In this document: piece after piece, positions 16,500 through 26,539 of the stretch
Numbering within the stretch: the stretch's first letter is position 1
How the letters are laid out: the number at the start of each line of letters is the position of its first letter
Source of the DNA: CAVRIA01 sp963721115
Lineage (GTDB): Bacteria > Desulfobacterota > Binatia > HRBIN30 > CADEER01
DNA length: 64,000 nucleotides
Reading direction: 5' to 3'
Assembly (NCBI GenBank): GCA_963721115.1
Contig: CAVRIA010000010.1
Coordinates: 62,001-126,000, forward strand
The notes under the pieces: generated by a model
Seen by the model: the letters and a program-made list of their open reading frames with translations, nothing else
The model's database searches: none
Told to the model about the DNA's origin: nothing
Program-made: the position numbers and the translations under genes

Positions 16500-19400
16500 A
16501 TGTCCTACGGCGTCAAGAGGCTCGCGAAGACCCTGATCGGAATCAGTCTGGCCGCCGGCGGGTTCATCGTGCCGACCTCGGTCGGTGTTCCGTCCTCTCT
16601 CGTCGGCATGGCCTCGCCGGCCGAGGCGCAAGTGCCGCCGGGCTGGGATCAGGTGAACCAGGACGGGTTCGTCCCCGGACAGGGACCCACCAGCAGCGGA
16701 ACGGAGCTGTTCCGCTTCGACGGCCGCCTGTACGCGCTCAACGAATTCGGGCTGTTCCGGATGGACAACCCGGCGACGCGGCTGTGGACGCAAGTGAACC
16801 CACCGGCCGCGCCATCCGGTCCGGGAGCAGTGCCTCCAGTGGCTGGACCGGTTGGAGATTATCTCTACGCGTGGAACGCCGGCCAGCTCTACTGGGTTCC
16901 CAAGGGAGCCGTTCTCAGCGACAGCTGGAACAAGGTCACACCGGTTGGCATCGCCTCCAGCCCGATACCGTTCAGCCGCATCACCAAAGCCACGATCTTT
17001 CGGGGTAAGCTGTACGGCTTCGTCTATGTGGCAGGCGGGACCTTCGAGATCTGGCGCACCGGGGACATCGGCAAGACCACGGCGACGTGGGAGCGGGTGG
17101 TAACGAACTCGTTCGGCGATCCGACCAACAACAGAGCCGTCGACGTCATGATCGTGTTCAACAACCACGTCTATGTCGGAACGCAAACGCTCGCCGCCAA
17201 CTTTGGAACTCCCGCGGACTACGGTGACGGTGTCGAGATCTGGGAGAGCGCGAGCGGTGACCTCGGCACATGGGCGCAAGTCAACGTCGATGGTTTCGGC
17301 ACCCTGTTCAACGGGTGTATCCCCAACGGTGGCCCCTGCTATTTCGCCCTTCACCAGGTGATCGGCTCCGCGGCCGTCTATCAGCCCCCCGGAAGTCCGC
17401 AGGAGTATCTCTACATCGGGACGCTCGCTCACTTTGGCGCCGAGGTGTGGCGCTACGACGGGACGGGGCCGAGTGGTTGGGTGAACGTGACGCCGCCATG
17501 GGCCGGCCCGGGGATTGGCAGCTCTCCCGGGCGCAACTGGGCGCTGGTCCCCTTCCAAGACGACCTCTATCTCGTGGAAGGCTTTCCGAGCGCGAATCTC
17601 GGAGTGTACGACGGCACCGATTGGTCCGTCCTGGTTGAGGGGGATCACCCGTTCGACCCGGACAACGGCGGCCTGACGTCGGCGACCGTCTTCGAGAACC
17701 GCCTCTACGTCAGCACCCTCCATGGGGTCGATGCCACGCAGGGCGATCAGGTCTGGCGGTACACGCTGCCGCCGCCGATCACCTTGAACATCCCTCGCAC
17801 CGAGCACACGGCGACGTTGCTGCCGACGGCGAGGTGCTCGTCGCCGGCGGCTACAACGACACCGGCGGCTGGCTGACGAGCGCCGAGCTGTATGACCCCG
17901 CTACGGGGCGATGGCGTGCAACCGGCAGCCTGGCAGCGACCCGCGCCAACCATACGGCGACCCTTCTGCCGAACGGCAAGGTGCTGGTGGCCGGCGGGTA
18001 TCGGCTCGTCGACGGCTCGCTGCACGGCGCCGAGCTGTACGATCCGTCGACGGAGACGTGGACGCCCACCGGCGACCTATTGGCCGCGCGCAGCCACCAT
18101 ACGGCGACACTGTTGACGAACGGCAAGGTGCTCGTCGTTGGAGGATCGGGCCTGGGCGGGCAACAGAAGCGCCGAGCTGTACGACCCGGCGACGGGCATG
18201 TGGAGCGGCACCGGGAGCCTGGCCACCGGGCGCTTCGACCACACGGCGACCTTGCTGTCCAACGGCAAGGTGCTGGTCGCCGGCGGCGCCAATGAATTCA
18301 GCGGTACGCTCTCGTCCGCCGAGCTGTACGACCCGGCGGCGGGTACGTGGAGCACTGCCGGTACTCTGGCGACGCGCCGCTCACGGCACACGGCGACGGC
18401 ACTGGCGGACGATACGGTTCTCGTCGCCGGGGGATCGAACGAGCTCGGACGGCTCGCGAGCACCGAGATCTACCACGTCGGCACGGGAACATGGTCGCTC
18501 GGCACCAATCTGCACGTCGCGCGCGAGGCCCACACGGCGGCCCTGCTGCCGACCGGGGCAATCGTCGTGATGGGCGGCCTGGGCGCAGCGGGATCGGCGG
18601 TCGTGAGCATCGAACGGTACAACCCGATGACCGGCGGTTGGGAAGCGCGAAGCGGACTCGGCGAGGGACGGTACGATCACACGACGACGGCGCTGCCGAA
18701 CGGGAAGCTGCTCCTCGCCGGCGGGCGGAGCGACGCCTACGCACTCGCGACGGAAGATCTCTACGACCCGACGGCGGGCATCTGGTCCACCGGCGGCGCT
18801 CTCGGGACCGCACGCGACACGCACACGGCGACGCTTCCTGCCGGACGGGACCGTGCTCGCCGCCGGCGGCCGCGCGCATCTGGCGAGCGCCGAGATCTAC
18901 GATCCCCTCACCGAGACGGCTTCGCCGACCGGCAGCCTGAACACCGGGCGCGAGCGGCACACGGCGACCCTGCTGCCGAATGGGAAGGTGTTGGTGGCCG
19001 GCGGCTACGGCGAACAAGCCCTCGCCGGCTGCGAGCTGTACGATCCGACCGCGGAGACCTGGACGGCGAGCCACGCGCTCGGACTCGGCACCGCTCGCGC
19101 GTCGCACACCGCCACCTTGCTGGCAGACGGCGACGTGCTGGTCGCGGGCGGTATCGGCGCCGACGGCGCACCTCTCTCCAGCACCGAAGTGTTCGACGCA
19201 ACGGCGCCCGGGTGGAGCAATGCGCGCGATCTTCGCACCCCCCGGACCCTGCACACCGCAACGCTCCTGCCGAACGGCGAGGTGCTCGTCACCGGCGGCT
19301 ACGACCCGGGCAACGCCGACCTCGCCTCGGCCGAGCTGTACGACCCCGAAGGGAGAGCGTGGCGTAGCACCGGAAGCCTCACCGAAGCGCGTCACTCGCA

Positions 19401-21218
19401 CACCGCGACGTTGCTGCCAAACGGCAAGGTGCTGGTGGCCGGCGGAGCGATCTTCACGGCCTCGCAGGCCGTGTCCCTGTCGAGCGCCGAGCTGTACGAT
19501 CCGGAGACGGAGACGTGGAGTCCACCGGCAGCCTCTCCTCCGCCCGCGACCAGCACACGGCGATGCTGCTCCCGAACGGCAGCGTGCTCGTCGCCGGAGG
19601 TTGGCTTCAAACGCTCTTCGGTAACCTGACGTTGGCGACTGCCGAGGTGTACGACCCGGCGACCGGTACGTGGAGCCTCACCGCCCTGCTCGGCCAGACG
19701 CGACAGCAGCACACGGCAACGCTCGTGCCCGGGGGGGAGGTCCTGGTGCTCGGCGGCTATGACTACGATTTCTTCACCGGCGACCGTACCGTGCGCAGCA
19801 GTGCCGAGCTGTTTCGCGTTCACGTGACCGGCCCGACCGGCGTGGCGTGGCTGGCGCCGCTGCTGACGTCGGCGACCTTCCCCCTGCCGCTGGGAAGCAA
19901 GCTGGCGCTCGGCGGCTGGGCGTTTCGGGGACTGTTCGAAGGATCGGGCGGGCAGACGCACCAGAACTCCGCTACCGACTATCCGCTCGTCCAGCTGCGC
20001 ACCATCGAGAATGCGCATTCGCGCTTCCTGCTGTCCGATCCGAGCAGCGACTGGTCCGACACCAGCTTCACTTCGCGGCCGGTGAACGACTTTCCGCTGG
20101 GATGGGCCCTGGTCACGGTCGCCGCGAACGCCAGCAATGCCGGTATCTCGCAGATCATTCTGGTGACCACTCCGGTTCCGACGCCCACCCCGACGCCGAC
20201 CGTGACCCGTACCCCGACGGCGACCCCGAGCCGGACCGCGACACCGACGTCCACCCGGACGCGGACGCCGACCCGTACCCCTACCCAGGGGACCGCGCTG
20301 GTCCTCGACCCGATCCCGGTGCCCATTATCGTGGGCGGGCTCAATACGCTCACCGGTACGGGGTTCACCAACGGTAGCGTGGTCTCGATGTTCGTCGCGA
20401 TGCCGTCCGGTGCGCAGAGCTTGGGGCCGTATGCCCCGACCACGCATACGCCGACCATGCTCCAGTTCGCCGTGCCCGCCTCGGTACCGCTCGGCAACGG
20501 GTTTGCGGCGCTTCGGGTGGTGAACACCGATCAGGGGTACATCGCGTCGAACGTGTCCGCCCAGCACCTCTTCGGCGGCGCGAGTGCGAACATTCCGACG
20601 ATCACGGAGATCAACAGCATACCGCTGAATCCGCCCGACCCTTCCGTACCGCTCGCCAACGTCTCCACGCTGGTGCTGCAAGGAGCGACGATGCGTCTCA
20701 CCGGCACCGGCTTCAGCGGTGCGCTGGTGAATCTGTTCACGGCGACCGGCAACGTCGGCCCCCTCACGCCGCTGCCCGGCGCCAGTAGTACGCAGCTGAT
20801 GGTAATGGTCCCGGCGAACGCGCCGACGGGGCCGGGATCGTTTCAGGTGGTGAACAGCCCGTTCGTCGGGAACGTGATGTCCAACTCGGTGTCGGTGCCC
20901 ATTGGCGCCCTACTGACGATCAGCAGCATCAGTCAGGCGGGCGCGCTGGTCACCGTCAACGGGACTGGCTTCTCCGTCTTGACGGTGATCAACCTCTTCA
21001 ACAAGCAGGGCGCGGCGACGGTGAATCTCGGCGGCTTCGACGCAAGTGGCAACCCAAAGATCCCGCTGAGCTTGGTCTCGAGCACCCAGTTCCAATTCCA
21101 CGTGCCGCCGGGGGCCATGACGGGCCCGGCATTCCTGGTGGCGCTCAACCCGCCGTTCATCGCATACACGTCGAGCGGAAACGATCCGGATGGAGCGTTC
21201 ACGCTGATCGTCCCGTAG
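16500..21218 (+). CDS. giant secreted kelch-repeat/IPT protein, four frame breaks
   Basis: Repaired, this is about 1,572 residues. A signal region (VKRLAKTLIGISLAAGGFIV, cleaved near SPAEAQ) is followed by a ~420-residue propeller-like region. Then come about 14 kelch repeats of ~49 residues with consensus HTATLLPNGKVLVAGG and SAELYDPATGTW. A linker of PTPTPT and RTPT runs follows near 20170-20290. The last ~300 residues are IPT/TIG-like beta domains (LTGTGFTNGSVVSMF, RLTGTGFSGALVNLF, VNGTGFSVLTVINLF). Single-base breaks lie near 17826 (-1), 18158 (+1), 18836 (+1) and 19521 (-1), all within repeats and adding to zero. It is exported, probably as a surface adhesin or carbohydrate-binding protein. 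The start follows a run of seven G and GTATC. Confidence 0.7.
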
Positions 21219-21226
21219 GGCTGCGC

Positions 21227-22123
21227 CTAGGTGCAAAGGTGCCCCTCGCAGGGGTCGGGGTAGGCGAGGAAGCGGCCGGCGAAGCCTTCGATGCTGACGC
21301 CGACCCGGCCCGGCATGATCTCGCGGGCGACGGCGACCATGCGCTCTCTGTAATCGAGCGCGGTCGACGCCGGGTCGACCAGCGCCATGGCCGCCGGCAG
21401 CGCCGTGCGCGCCGTGCGCGAGCCGTCGCGGCTGCCGTCGCCTTCGATGAAGTGGTCGATCACCACGGCGTCCGCGGACTCCGCCACCTCGCGGAAGAAG
21501 GCGCGCGGATCGCCGATCGGCAGCAGCGGCGAGACGGTGACGACGACGCGGATGCCGGCGCGCCTGAGCGCCCGCGCCGCCTCGAAGCGCCTGCGCACCG
21601 GGCTGGCGGGAGGCGGCAGGCCGGGCAGGCGATCGCGATCGCTCTCGATCGAGATGTGGCAGCGCAGGTCGCAGAGCGCCGCCAGCTGTCGGCAGCGGTC
21701 GAGATGGGCGGCGACGCGGTGCGTGTGCGTCTGCAGGATCAGCTCATCCGGCGCCTGCGCGATCATGGCGTCCAGCACCGACCGGGTGACGCCGAACCGA
21801 TCCTCCTGCGGCAGGAACGGGTCGGTCGAACTCGACAGGAAGATAGCGAAGCGACCGCGGCGCCGGCGCGCCCAGTCGCGCTCGGCGGCGTACTGGGTGC
21901 GGTAGGCGTCGGCGGCGTTCACCCGCACCTCGAGGAAGCTGCCCCATTCCCTGTCGCGGGTGACGAAGCGGTTGTGGCGCACGTAGCAGCCGACGCCGCA
22001 CAGGGCACCGCCGAAGGTGCATCCCCGATACGGCTGCAGGGAGTGCGACGCGACCGTCTTCAGGTACCCGCTGGTGCGGGTGAGGATGCTCTTCACCTCC
22101 GCCGTGCAGACTGTGACGCCCAT
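21227..22123 (-). CDS. radical SAM protein, spore-photoproduct-lyase-like (SPL) family
   Basis: A 298-residue radical SAM protein of SPL type. The cluster motif is unusual: PYRGCTFGGALCGVGCYVRH gives Cys spacing C-x6-C-x3-C rather than CxxxCxxC. Other family features are IFLSSSTDPFLPQED, then LILQTHTHRVAAHLDRCRQL, CHISIESDRDRLPG and VVVTVSPLLPIGDPRAFF. The protein probably cleaves S-adenosylmethionine; the substrate is unknown and need not be DNA. An ATG at 22121-22123 is used, with a GTG one codon upstream as an alternative. It converges on the kelch gene with 8 bases between stops, and it is divergent from cmoA. Confidence 0.8.
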   Translation of the reverse strand: MGVTVCTAEVKSILTRTSGYLKTVASHSLQPYRGCTFGGALCGVGCYVRHNRFVTRDREWGSFLEVRVNAADAYRTQYAAERDWARRRRGRFAIFLSSSTDPFLPQEDRFGVTRSVLDAMIAQAPDELILQTHTHRVAAHLDRCRQLAALCDLRCHISIESDRDRLPGLPPPASPVRRRFEAARALRRAGIRVVVTVSPLLPIGDPRAFFREVAESADAVVIDHFIEGDGSRDGSRTARTALPAAMALVDPASTALDYRERMVAVAREIMPGRVGVSIEGFAGRFLAYPDPCEGHLCT

Positions 22124-22233
22124 CACCTGGAACGTCTAGCACCCTCTCCCGACGCTTGCCCTCTGGTGGCGATTCCGCCATCTTTCGCGGGTAGGTGGGT
22201 GCGCGAGTGTGCGGGAGAGAGGTTCCGGGCCCC

Positions 22234-22282
22234 CTCACCGGCTCACCGGCTCACTGGCTCACCGGCTGACTGGCTCACTGGC
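22234..22282. repeat. GGCTCACC/GGCTCACT simple tandem repeat
   Basis: About five copies of a 9-base unit (variants of CACCGGCTCA and CACTGGCTCA) lie just upstream of cmoA. The same motif appears in inverted form at 37307-37410. It sits between the divergent SPL and cmoA promoters. No regulator-binding palindrome stands out. Confidence 0.7.
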
Positions 22283-22306
22283 GGGAGCCCGACGGGAGGT
22301 ATCCGC

Positions 22307-23029
22307 ATGGCGACGGACCAGATCTTTCGCAACGAGAACAGGCGGATCCTCGACTTCACCTTCGGCAAGGAGACGGCCGAGGTCTTCCCCGACATGCTGG
22401 AGCGCTCGGTGCCCTTCTACTCCGAGGTGCAGCGCATGATCCAGGAGCTGGCCGCCGACTTCGGCGTCGACGACACCAACGTCTACGACCTCGGTTGCTC
22501 CACCGGGACGACGTTGCACAACCTCGACAGCATGCCGCAGAGCGTCCACCTGGTCGGCATCGACGACTCGCCGGACATGATCGCCCGCGCCGAGAGCAAT
22601 CTCGCCGGCTGCGAAATGCGCCACGGTTATACGCTGCTGACGCGCGACCTGGGCAAGGAGCTGCGACTCGACAACGCGTCGGTCATCGTGATGAGCCTGA
22701 CCCTGCAGTTCATCCGCCCACTGTACCGGGCGCGCATGCTCTCCGACATCTGCCGCGGCTGTAACCCGAACGGCTGCCTGATCCTGTTCGAGAAGGTCCT
22801 GTGCGAGGACACGCTGCTCAACCGGCTCTACGTCGAGCACTACTACGCGCTCAAGCAGCGCAACGGCTACAGCGGTATGGAGATCTCGCGCAAGCGCGAG
22901 GCGCTGGAGAACGTCCTGATCCCGTACCGGGTGCAGGAGAACCAGGAGATGCTGCACGAGGCCGGCTTCCGCAACGTCGACATCTTCTTCAAGTGGTACA
23001 ACTTCGCCGGCTTCCTCGCCATCAAGTGA
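22307..23029 (+). CDS. cmoA: carboxy-S-adenosyl-L-methionine synthase
   Basis: A 240-residue SAM-fold enzyme matching CmoA (usual length ~247). CmoA makes carboxy-SAM from SAM and prephenate, used by CmoB to form cmo5U34 in tRNA. Recognisable segments are DQIFRNENRRILDFTFGKET, VPFYSEVQRMIQELAADF, VYDLGCSTGTTLHNLD (SAM loop), VVGIDDSPDMIA-like LVGIDDSPDMIARAESNL, SLTLQFIRPLYRARML and ALKQRNGYSGMEISRKREAL. The ATG at 22307 follows GGGAGGTATCC, a clear ribosome site. No cmoB is in the window. Next downstream, after 31 bases, is a membrane methyltransferase-like gene, so co-transcription is possible. Confidence 0.9.
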   Translation: MATDQIFRNENRRILDFTFGKETAEVFPDMLERSVPFYSEVQRMIQELAADFGVDDTNVYDLGCSTGTTLHNLDSMPQSVHLVGIDDSPDMIARAESNLAGCEMRHGYTLLTRDLGKELRLDNASVIVMSLTLQFIRPLYRARMLSDICRGCNPNGCLILFEKVLCEDTLLNRLYVEHYYALKQRNGYSGMEISRKREALENVLIPYRVQENQEMLHEAGFRNVDIFFKWYNFAGFLAIK

Positions 23030-23060
23030 TCGCCGCCGCCGGACTCGTGGGGAGAGCGCC

Positions 23061-23792
23061 TTGAATCGCATCGCGGTTCGCTTCGGTCAGTTCGTCTTCG
23101 CCCGCCGCAACCTGCTGGCGCCGCTGGTCTTCGCGTTCATGCTGCTCGCCACGCGGCCGCGGCCGTTCCTCGGCAGCGAGCGCTGGGATGCGGTGCTCGA
23201 CATCGTCGGCATCCTGGTCGCGGCCGCGGGTCAGGCGTTGCGAGGCCTGGTGATCGGGCTGGCCTACATCCGGCGCGGCGGCAAGAACAAGAAGATCACC
23301 GCCGATCGCCTGGTGTGCGAGGGCATCTTCGCACACTGCCGCAATCCGCTCTACGTCGGCAATTTCCTCCTCCTCACCGGCATCCTGCTGATCTGGAACT
23401 CGCCTTGGGCGTACCTCGTCGGCCTCCCCGTCGTCGCCGCGGCGCTGATGTCGATGGTCCTCGCCGAGGAGGCCTTCCTACGGCAGCGCTTCGGCACGGA
23501 GTACGACGACTACTGCGCGCGCGTGAACCGGCTGGTGCCCAATCTGCGCGGCCTGCGCGAGACGCTCGCTTCGTCGTCGTTCGACTGGCGGCGAGTGGTA
23601 CGCAAGGACTACGGCACGACGTTCACCTGGATCTCCGCCACTCTGGCGCTGATCGCCGTGGAGAGGGTCTACTGGGACGGCGCCGACGCCGCGCCGGCGC
23701 TGGTGGCTCTGGCCGCCATCTGGGCGGTCGTCGCATCGCTGTGGGGCTTCGCCCGCACGATGAAGAAGACGGGGCGCCTGAAGTCGGTCTGA
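23061..23792 (+). CDS. isoprenylcysteine carboxyl methyltransferase-like membrane protein
   Basis: A 243-residue membrane protein with about five hydrophobic segments and an ICMT/PEMT-like core: GIFAHCRNPLYVGNFLLLTG, then EEAFLRQRFGTEYDDYCARV NR. The RNPLY and the E-Y-DY-RV motifs are the SAM-binding and catalytic helices of this phospholipid or isoprenyl methyltransferase superfamily. The substrate in bacteria is usually a lipid and is unknown here. The TTG at 23061 is used because GGGGAGAG precedes it. It lies between cmoA (31 bases) and the haem-binding gene (38 bases) on one strand, so an operon is likely. Confidence 0.8.
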   Translation: MNRIAVRFGQFVFARRNLLAPLVFAFMLLATRPRPFLGSERWDAVLDIVGILVAAAGQALRGLVIGLAYIRRGGKNKKITADRLVCEGIFAHCRNPLYVGNFLLLTGILLIWNSPWAYLVGLPVVAAALMSMVLAEEAFLRQRFGTEYDDYCARVNRLVPNLRGLRETLASSSFDWRRVVRKDYGTTFTWISATLALIAVERVYWDGADAAPALVALAAIWAVVASLWGFARTMKKTGRLKSV

Positions 23793-23830
23793 GACCGAGC
23801 GCCCCGGGAGTCGAGGGAGGCGGGCAAACG

Positions 23831-24268
23831 ATGGTGAAGAGAGTGTTGAAGATCGGCGCCCTGGCGCTTCCGATCCTGCTGCTGATCGTCCAGCTGATTC
23901 CGGTCGACCGGACCAACCCACCGGGCGAAGGCGAGATCGGCACGCCGCCGCAGGTCGCGGCGATCCTGCAACGCGCCTGCTACGACTGCCACTCGAACCA
24001 GACCGTGTGGCCCTGGTACAGCAAGATCGCGCCGGTCTCATGGTTGATCGCCCGTGACGTGCACGAGGGCCGCAAGGAGCTCAACTTCTCGGTCTGGAGC
24101 TCGTACAGCGACAAGAGAAAGCAGAAGAAGCTGCGCGAGACCGGCAAGGAAGTCTCGGAAGGCGACATGCCGCCCTGGTACTACGTGGCCCTGCATCCCG
24201 AGGCGCGCTTGAGCGACGCCGATCTGCAGACCATCCGCGCCTGGGCGGCCACCGCTCCCGCTCCCTGA
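23831..24268 (+). CDS. haem-binding domain protein (mono-haem CxxCH)
   Basis: A 145-residue exported or anchored protein. The N-terminus (VLKIGALALPILLLIVQLIP) is an uncleaved signal or anchor. The sole haem motif is CYDCH within ILQRACYDCHSNQTVWPWYS, the pattern of the small haem-binding domain family. Further landmarks are WLIARDVHEGRKELNFSVW and GDMPPWYYVALHPEARLSD; the Met in MPPWYY is a candidate axial ligand. It is likely to act in the periplasm in electron transfer or haem sensing. A GGGAGGCGGG site precedes the ATG at 23831. It follows the ICMT-like gene and precedes the glycosyltransferase on the same strand. Confidence 0.85.
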   Translation: MVKRVLKIGALALPILLLIVQLIPVDRTNPPGEGEIGTPPQVAAILQRACYDCHSNQTVWPWYSKIAPVSWLIARDVHEGRKELNFSVWSSYSDKRKQKKLRETGKEVSEGDMPPWYYVALHPEARLSDADLQTIRAWAATAPAP

Positions 24269-24320
24269 AGTCGCCAATTCGAACTCGACCGACCCGTTCC
24301 CGATTCGCGGCCCCCGACAG

Positions 24321-26072
24321 ATGCCCGCTACCGACATGCGCCGAAGGGCGCGCACCGCGCCGCGTCAACCGTCTCTGCGGGTGGCGCCGCGCAAGCCTGC
24401 AGCCATCCTGGCGGAGCTTCTTGCCCACCCCCTGGCAGGGCCGGTGATCCTCCTCCTGACCTGCCTGGTCACCCTGCTCCTCAACCTCGGACACGCCGCT
24501 CTCTTCGATCCGGACGAGGGACGGCACGCGGAGATCGCGCGCGAGATCCTGGTCAGCGGCCACTGGCTCACGCCGACTCTCGATTTCGCGCCGTACCATG
24601 ACAAGCCGATTTTCTTCTACTGGCTGGCGGCGCTGGCAATGAAGCTCTTCGGCGTCAACGAGTGGGCGGCGCGCCTGCCCAGCGCCCTCGCCGCCGGCGC
24701 CACCGTTGCGGTCACCGCGTGGTGGGGAGCGCGCTTTCTCGACCGGGTCACCGGCATCCTCGCCGGACTGCTGCTGGCCACGGCCGGCGCCTACGTCGCC
24801 ATCGGGCGCTTCGTCATCCTCGACATGACGCTCACCTGGTGGATCGCCGCCGCCTTCTTCTACGGCGCCGCCTGGCTGCTCGAGGGCGGCGCGCAGGGCT
24901 GGCCGACCTGGCCGTTCTATGCCCTGATCGGCGTCGCGACGTTGACCAAGGGCCCCGTTGCCATCGTCCTCGCGCTCCTGACCTTCGGTCTGTTCGTGGC
25001 GCGACCGGGCCTGTCGCGGCGCCTCCGGCGCTTCCACCTCTGGCGTGGTTTGGCCGTCGTGTGCGCCGTCGCCGGCATCTGGTACGTCACCACCGCCATC
25101 GTCGCGCCGGCGTACATGTGGGAGTTCCTGTGGACGAACAACGTCCAGCGCTTCCTCGCCGGCAGCGGCGGCCACCGCAGCAATCCCTTCGCCTACCTCT
25201 ATCTCCTTCCGTTGGTCTTTCTGCCCTGGAGCCTCTTCCTCCCCTCGGTTGTCCTGCACAACCGCGCCGCGTCGCGTCACACACCGCCGCGGGCGATCGA
25301 GCTCTGCACCATCTGGGTCGCGGTCGTCTTCGTCTTCTTCTCCCTCAGCAAGGGCAAGCTCGCCACCTACCTGCTTCCCCTCTTCCCACCACTCGCCCTC
25401 CTGACCGCGGACGCCCTCGGCCCCTTCCTGAAGCGCGACCCGCTGCAGCGAGGACAGATCCGAAACGAGCGCGTGGCGCTGTGGGCACTGACCGCGCTGC
25501 TGCTCGCGGCGCCGGTGGTCGGCTGGGTGTTCCTGCGCAAGTTCGCTCCCCACCACACCGCCCTCGCCGACTTCCCGCTGGTCGGCCTGCCATTCGTCGC
25601 CGCGGGTCATTACGCCGTGCGGCGCGGACGCCACGATCTGGCGCTCGGCTCGGTGTTCGCCCTCGCCGTGCTCGCCTTCTTCTGCACCTATCAGTTTTTT
25701 CCGCCGGCCCTGAACGAAGTCTACAGCCTGCGCCATCCCGCCCGGCTGCTGTCGTTCTTCCCGGCCGACGGCCGCGTGATCTCCTACCACGCGCGAGCGC
25801 ACTCGCTGCGCTTCTATTCGAACCGAGACGTCCAACCGGTGGAAAGCGAGCAGCTCGCCGCCGCGCTCCTCGCGCAGGCGCAGCCGACGGCGCTGCTGAT
25901 CAAGCGGCGCTCCGTGCCGGCGCTGCGCTGCGCGCTCGCAGCGGAGGTGTACGGATGGTGGCAGGGGGAGCGCACCAAGGCGCTGATCGTCAACCGGCCT
26001 CCACCGCCCGGCGCGGGGATCGACGCCATCCGAATCGCGCCGCTGGCCCCCGCCGCCTGCCCGCCGGGCTAG
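24321..26072 (+). CDS. ArnT/PMT-type (GT39/GT83) membrane glycosyltransferase
   Basis: A 583-residue polytopic glycosyltransferase. The first periplasmic loop has FDPDEGRHAEIAREIL with the acidic pair expected for catalysis, followed by YHDKPIFFYWLAALAMKLFG. Many helices follow, with TKGPVAIVLALLTFGLFVAR and SKGKLATYLLPLFPPLAL as typical family blocks. The C-terminal ~120 residues are soluble. Such enzymes move a sugar from a polyprenyl-phosphate donor to lipid A, protein or another lipid; the acceptor is unknown. Its stop shares bases with the convergent SRPBCC gene (4-base tail overlap at 26069-26072). Confidence 0.88.
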   Translation: MPATDMRRRARTAPRQPSLRVAPRKPAAILAELLAHPLAGPVILLLTCLVTLLLNLGHAALFDPDEGRHAEIAREILVSGHWLTPTLDFAPYHDKPIFFYWLAALAMKLFGVNEWAARLPSALAAGATVAVTAWWGARFLDRVTGILAGLLLATAGAYVAIGRFVILDMTLTWWIAAAFFYGAAWLLEGGAQGWPTWPFYALIGVATLTKGPVAIVLALLTFGLFVARPGLSRRLRRFHLWRGLAVVCAVAGIWYVTTAIVAPAYMWEFLWTNNVQRFLAGSGGHRSNPFAYLYLLPLVFLPWSLFLPSVVLHNRAASRHTPPRAIELCTIWVAVVFVFFSLSKGKLATYLLPLFPPLALLTADALGPFLKRDPLQRGQIRNERVALWALTALLLAAPVVGWVFLRKFAPHHTALADFPLVGLPFVAAGHYAVRRGRHDLALGSVFALAVLAFFCTYQFFPPALNEVYSLRHPARLLSFFPADGRVISYHARAHSLRFYSNRDVQPVESEQLAAALLAQAQPTALLIKRRSVPALRCALAAEVYGWWQGERTKALIVNRPPPPGAGIDAIRIAPLAPAACPPG

Positions 26073-26497
26073 CCGAGATTCTGCTTCGCCAGGCCGCGCA
26101 GGGCGTTGCGGAACAGCCGCGTGATCATCGCGCGGAAGACCCCGCCGAGGCCGGGAATCTTGGAGTCGAACTGACAGCGCCAGGTAATCCGCGTTGCGTC
26201 GCCGTCCGGCTCGAAAAGCACTTCGCCGAGGTGGTTCCTGATCGGGATGCCGCCCTTGACCACGCGGTAGGTCATGCGCCGCGGCGGGTCGAACGACAGC
26301 ACCTCCTCGCAGACCTGAACGCCGCCCGTCGAGATGCGGCGCACGCAGCCGACACCGTTCGGGGCCGGCTGGCCTTCGCGATCGAGGGTCACCTTTCCCA
26401 GACCGGCCCACGCCGTCCACGATACGTGGTCCGTGTAGCGGTCCCACACCTTCTGAATCGGCGCCTCGATGCGCTGCTGCACCTCCACCTTCTGCAC
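26069..26497 (-). CDS. SRPBCC-fold protein
   Basis: A 142-residue START/SRPBCC-like protein. The first strand and helix are VQKVEVQQRIEAPIQKVWDR, followed by YTDHVSWTAWAGLGKVTLDR, CVRRISTGGVQVCEEVLSFD and FEPDGDATRITWRCQFDSKI. These pocket proteins bind hydrophobic ligands; function is unassigned. The GTG at 26495-26497 is preferred because AAAGGGG precedes it and the homology begins there; the longer frame reaches into the repeat array upstream. It overlaps the tail of the glycosyltransferase gene by four bases. Confidence 0.8.
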   Translation of the reverse strand: MQKVEVQQRIEAPIQKVWDRYTDHVSWTAWAGLGKVTLDREGQPAPNGVGCVRRISTGGVQVCEEVLSFDPPRRMTYRVVKGGIPIRNHLGEVLFEPDGDATRITWRCQFDSKIPGLGGVFRAMITRLFRNALRGLAKQNLG

Positions 26498-26539
26498 GGC
26501 ATCCCCTTTCGCCTCGCCGTCCGATAACACAGCGCCGCG

